Shown: one piece after another, positions 21,648 to 22,373 of the stretch
Layout of the letters: the number at the start of each line of letters is the position of its first letter
Position numbering within the stretch: the stretch's first letter is position 1
DNA from: JBBDYH01 sp040901795
GTDB taxonomy: Bacteria > Planctomycetota > Planctomycetia > Pirellulales > JALHPA01
Length of the DNA: 22,373 nucleotides
NCBI GenBank assembly: GCA_040901795.1
Contig: JBBDYH010000095.1
Coordinates: forward strand, 1 to 22,373
Direction of reading: 5' to 3'
Notes under the pieces: model-generated
Told to the model about the DNA's origin: nothing
The model's input: the letters and a program-made list of their open reading frames with translations, nothing else
The model's database searches: none
Translations under genes and position numbers: made by a program

Positions 21648-21911
21648 CTAAGAAACCTTCGCAGCGATCACCTGTGTGCCACCCTCACGAATCTGCGCCA
21701 GTGATTTGCCAAGCCGTTTGCGGCCGCCCGGCGAAGCGATCGATGGAGAGGATTGGCTCGGCTCGGGAAGAATGCTTTGTTGCCAGCGGGCGGCCAGGTG
21801 TGTTCCCAGTTCGTCGTTCTCGTTGCGATTGCCGATCTCGTGGATCGCATCCGAAAAACCGAGTAATACCGCGCGTCGCACGCCTTCGCGTAACCAGGCA
21901 AAGAATCCCAT
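21648..21911 (-). CDS. Small uncharacterised basic protein
   Basis: 87 aa from ATG 21911; GAGG lies 7 bases upstream, which is better than the longer frame from 21983. The N-terminus is an amphipathic helix (GFFAWLREGVRRAVLLGFSDAIHEIG). A Pro/Ser-rich middle (PEPSQSSPSIASPGG) and a basic C-terminus (RKRLGKSLAQIREGG) follow. No domain is recognised. The amphipathic start could bind membranes, but this is a guess. It lies 55 bases downstream of the small lipoprotein-like gene and may be co-transcribed with it. Confidence 0.65.
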   Translation of the reverse strand: MGFFAWLREGVRRAVLLGFSDAIHEIGNRNENDELGTHLAARWQQSILPEPSQSSPSIASPGGRKRLGKSLAQIREGGTQVIAAKVS

Positions 21912-21966
21912 CGATGTACCTCTTTGAGAACACACACCTAGCTGGTCTGCCTCGCCGCTGCACCGT

Positions 21967-22215
21967 TTAACGCTCGGACTCACCGACTCGCGGCTGTTGA
22001 ATCCACTCGCTCATTGTTTGCGGTCTTTTTTCCGCAGCGCAGCCGGCAACCGTCAGGGCGGCAAGCGCAGCCAGAAAAATCGCGAGCAACCCGCCCCGGC
22101 CATTCCCTACAGGCTTGTAACCTGATAATTGCCCTTCAACGATTGTCTGGCGGGCATGCGTCTCCGCGGGTACGCACTTCGGCATCTGCAAGCTTAACGG
22201 TCGCAATAGGTGCAT
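21967..22215 (-). CDS. Small putative lipoprotein
   Basis: 82 aa if ATG 22215 is used. A hydrophobic stretch, GGLLAIFLAALAALTVAGC, ends in a good lipobox (VAGC), after which the mature part is a short polar tail with the block TMSEWIQQPRVG. The 40 residues before the hydrophobic stretch are long for a signal n-region, and the only closer start codon is a TTG at the start of the hydrophobic part. The true start is therefore unclear, or the protein is anchored differently. No strong ribosome site was seen. It may form a pair with the 87-aa gene downstream. Confidence 0.55.
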   Translation of the reverse strand: MHLLRPLSLQMPKCVPAETHARQTIVEGQLSGYKPVGNGRGGLLAIFLAALAALTVAGCAAEKRPQTMSEWIQQPRVGESER

Positions 22216-22373
22216 GATTCACGTCCCACGTAGTTGAGCGAACTGCGGCCTGCCAACGGCCCGGCGAGGCGGAGTGTCGCAAAAAACCGCGGCGCGGTCC
22301 AGAGCGGTCTAACGCCTCTGAGCCGGTTGCGTTGTGCCGAAGTTCGTGGTTTGTTTTGGTTTGTATCGAGCGC

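Noticed and set aside
22216..22373. Right edge of the window, searched for a promoter or RNA gene
   Set aside because: Only scattered T-rich bases and no paired -35/-10 boxes, hairpin or reading frame that could be supported.
1..22373. A defence, secretion or other multi-gene accessory system
   Set aside because: No cluster of unknown genes beside nucleases, helicases, reverse transcriptases, toxins or mobile-element genes was found; recognised genes are housekeeping, stress and signalling types.

Overview
The window looks like ordinary chromosomal DNA of a planctomycete, probably of the Pirellulales. This is an inference from several features: high GC with G/C-rich third codon positions, a DUF1559 protein with a type IV pilin-like N-terminus, ATP synthase subunits b and c that both carry signal peptides, and intergenic gaps full of short tandem and inverted repeats, for example the heptamer GAACCCT. 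No rRNA, tRNA, CRISPR array, integrase or recognisable transposase was seen.

Layout. Positions 1-6423 (+) hold the F1Fo ATP synthase operon in the order atpB (3' end only)-atpE-atpF-atpH-atpA-atpG-atpD-atpC. Three of its spacers (atpF/atpH, atpA/atpG, atpG/atpD) contain different repeat families with inverted repeats, while atpH and atpA overlap by 50 bases. Positions 6424-7001 are mostly repeats around one possible small gene. Positions 7002-10243 (-) hold a serine O-acetyltransferase, a SRAP-domain protein (YedK/HMCES family) and a soluble histidine kinase-receiver hybrid whose ATP-binding boxes look degenerate. Next come a DUF1559 protein (+), a Fe/Mn superoxide dismutase (-) and a zinc-ribbon membrane protein (-).

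Positions 13719-17583 (+) hold a membrane-anchored HtrA-type protease, an FHA-GAF-SpoIIE phosphatase and a HAD phosphatase; the last two are tightly linked. Positions 17629-22215 (-) hold a Tat-exported sugar phosphate isomerase/epimerase-like protein, a cyclophilin, a small Cys-containing protein, a secreted metzincin-like protease, a BON-domain protein, and two small uncharacterised proteins, one of them a likely lipoprotein.

How the genes fit together: the ATP synthase operon is the only clear multi-gene machine. The rest are single housekeeping, stress and signalling genes (cysteine synthesis, superoxide defence, abasic-site protection, envelope proteolysis, protein folding). I found no clear undescribed multi-gene system. 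The most unusual signals are the repeat-filled operon spacers, the GAACCCT tracts sitting where a ribosome binding site would be expected before three genes, the degenerate histidine kinase and the unfamiliar metzincin.
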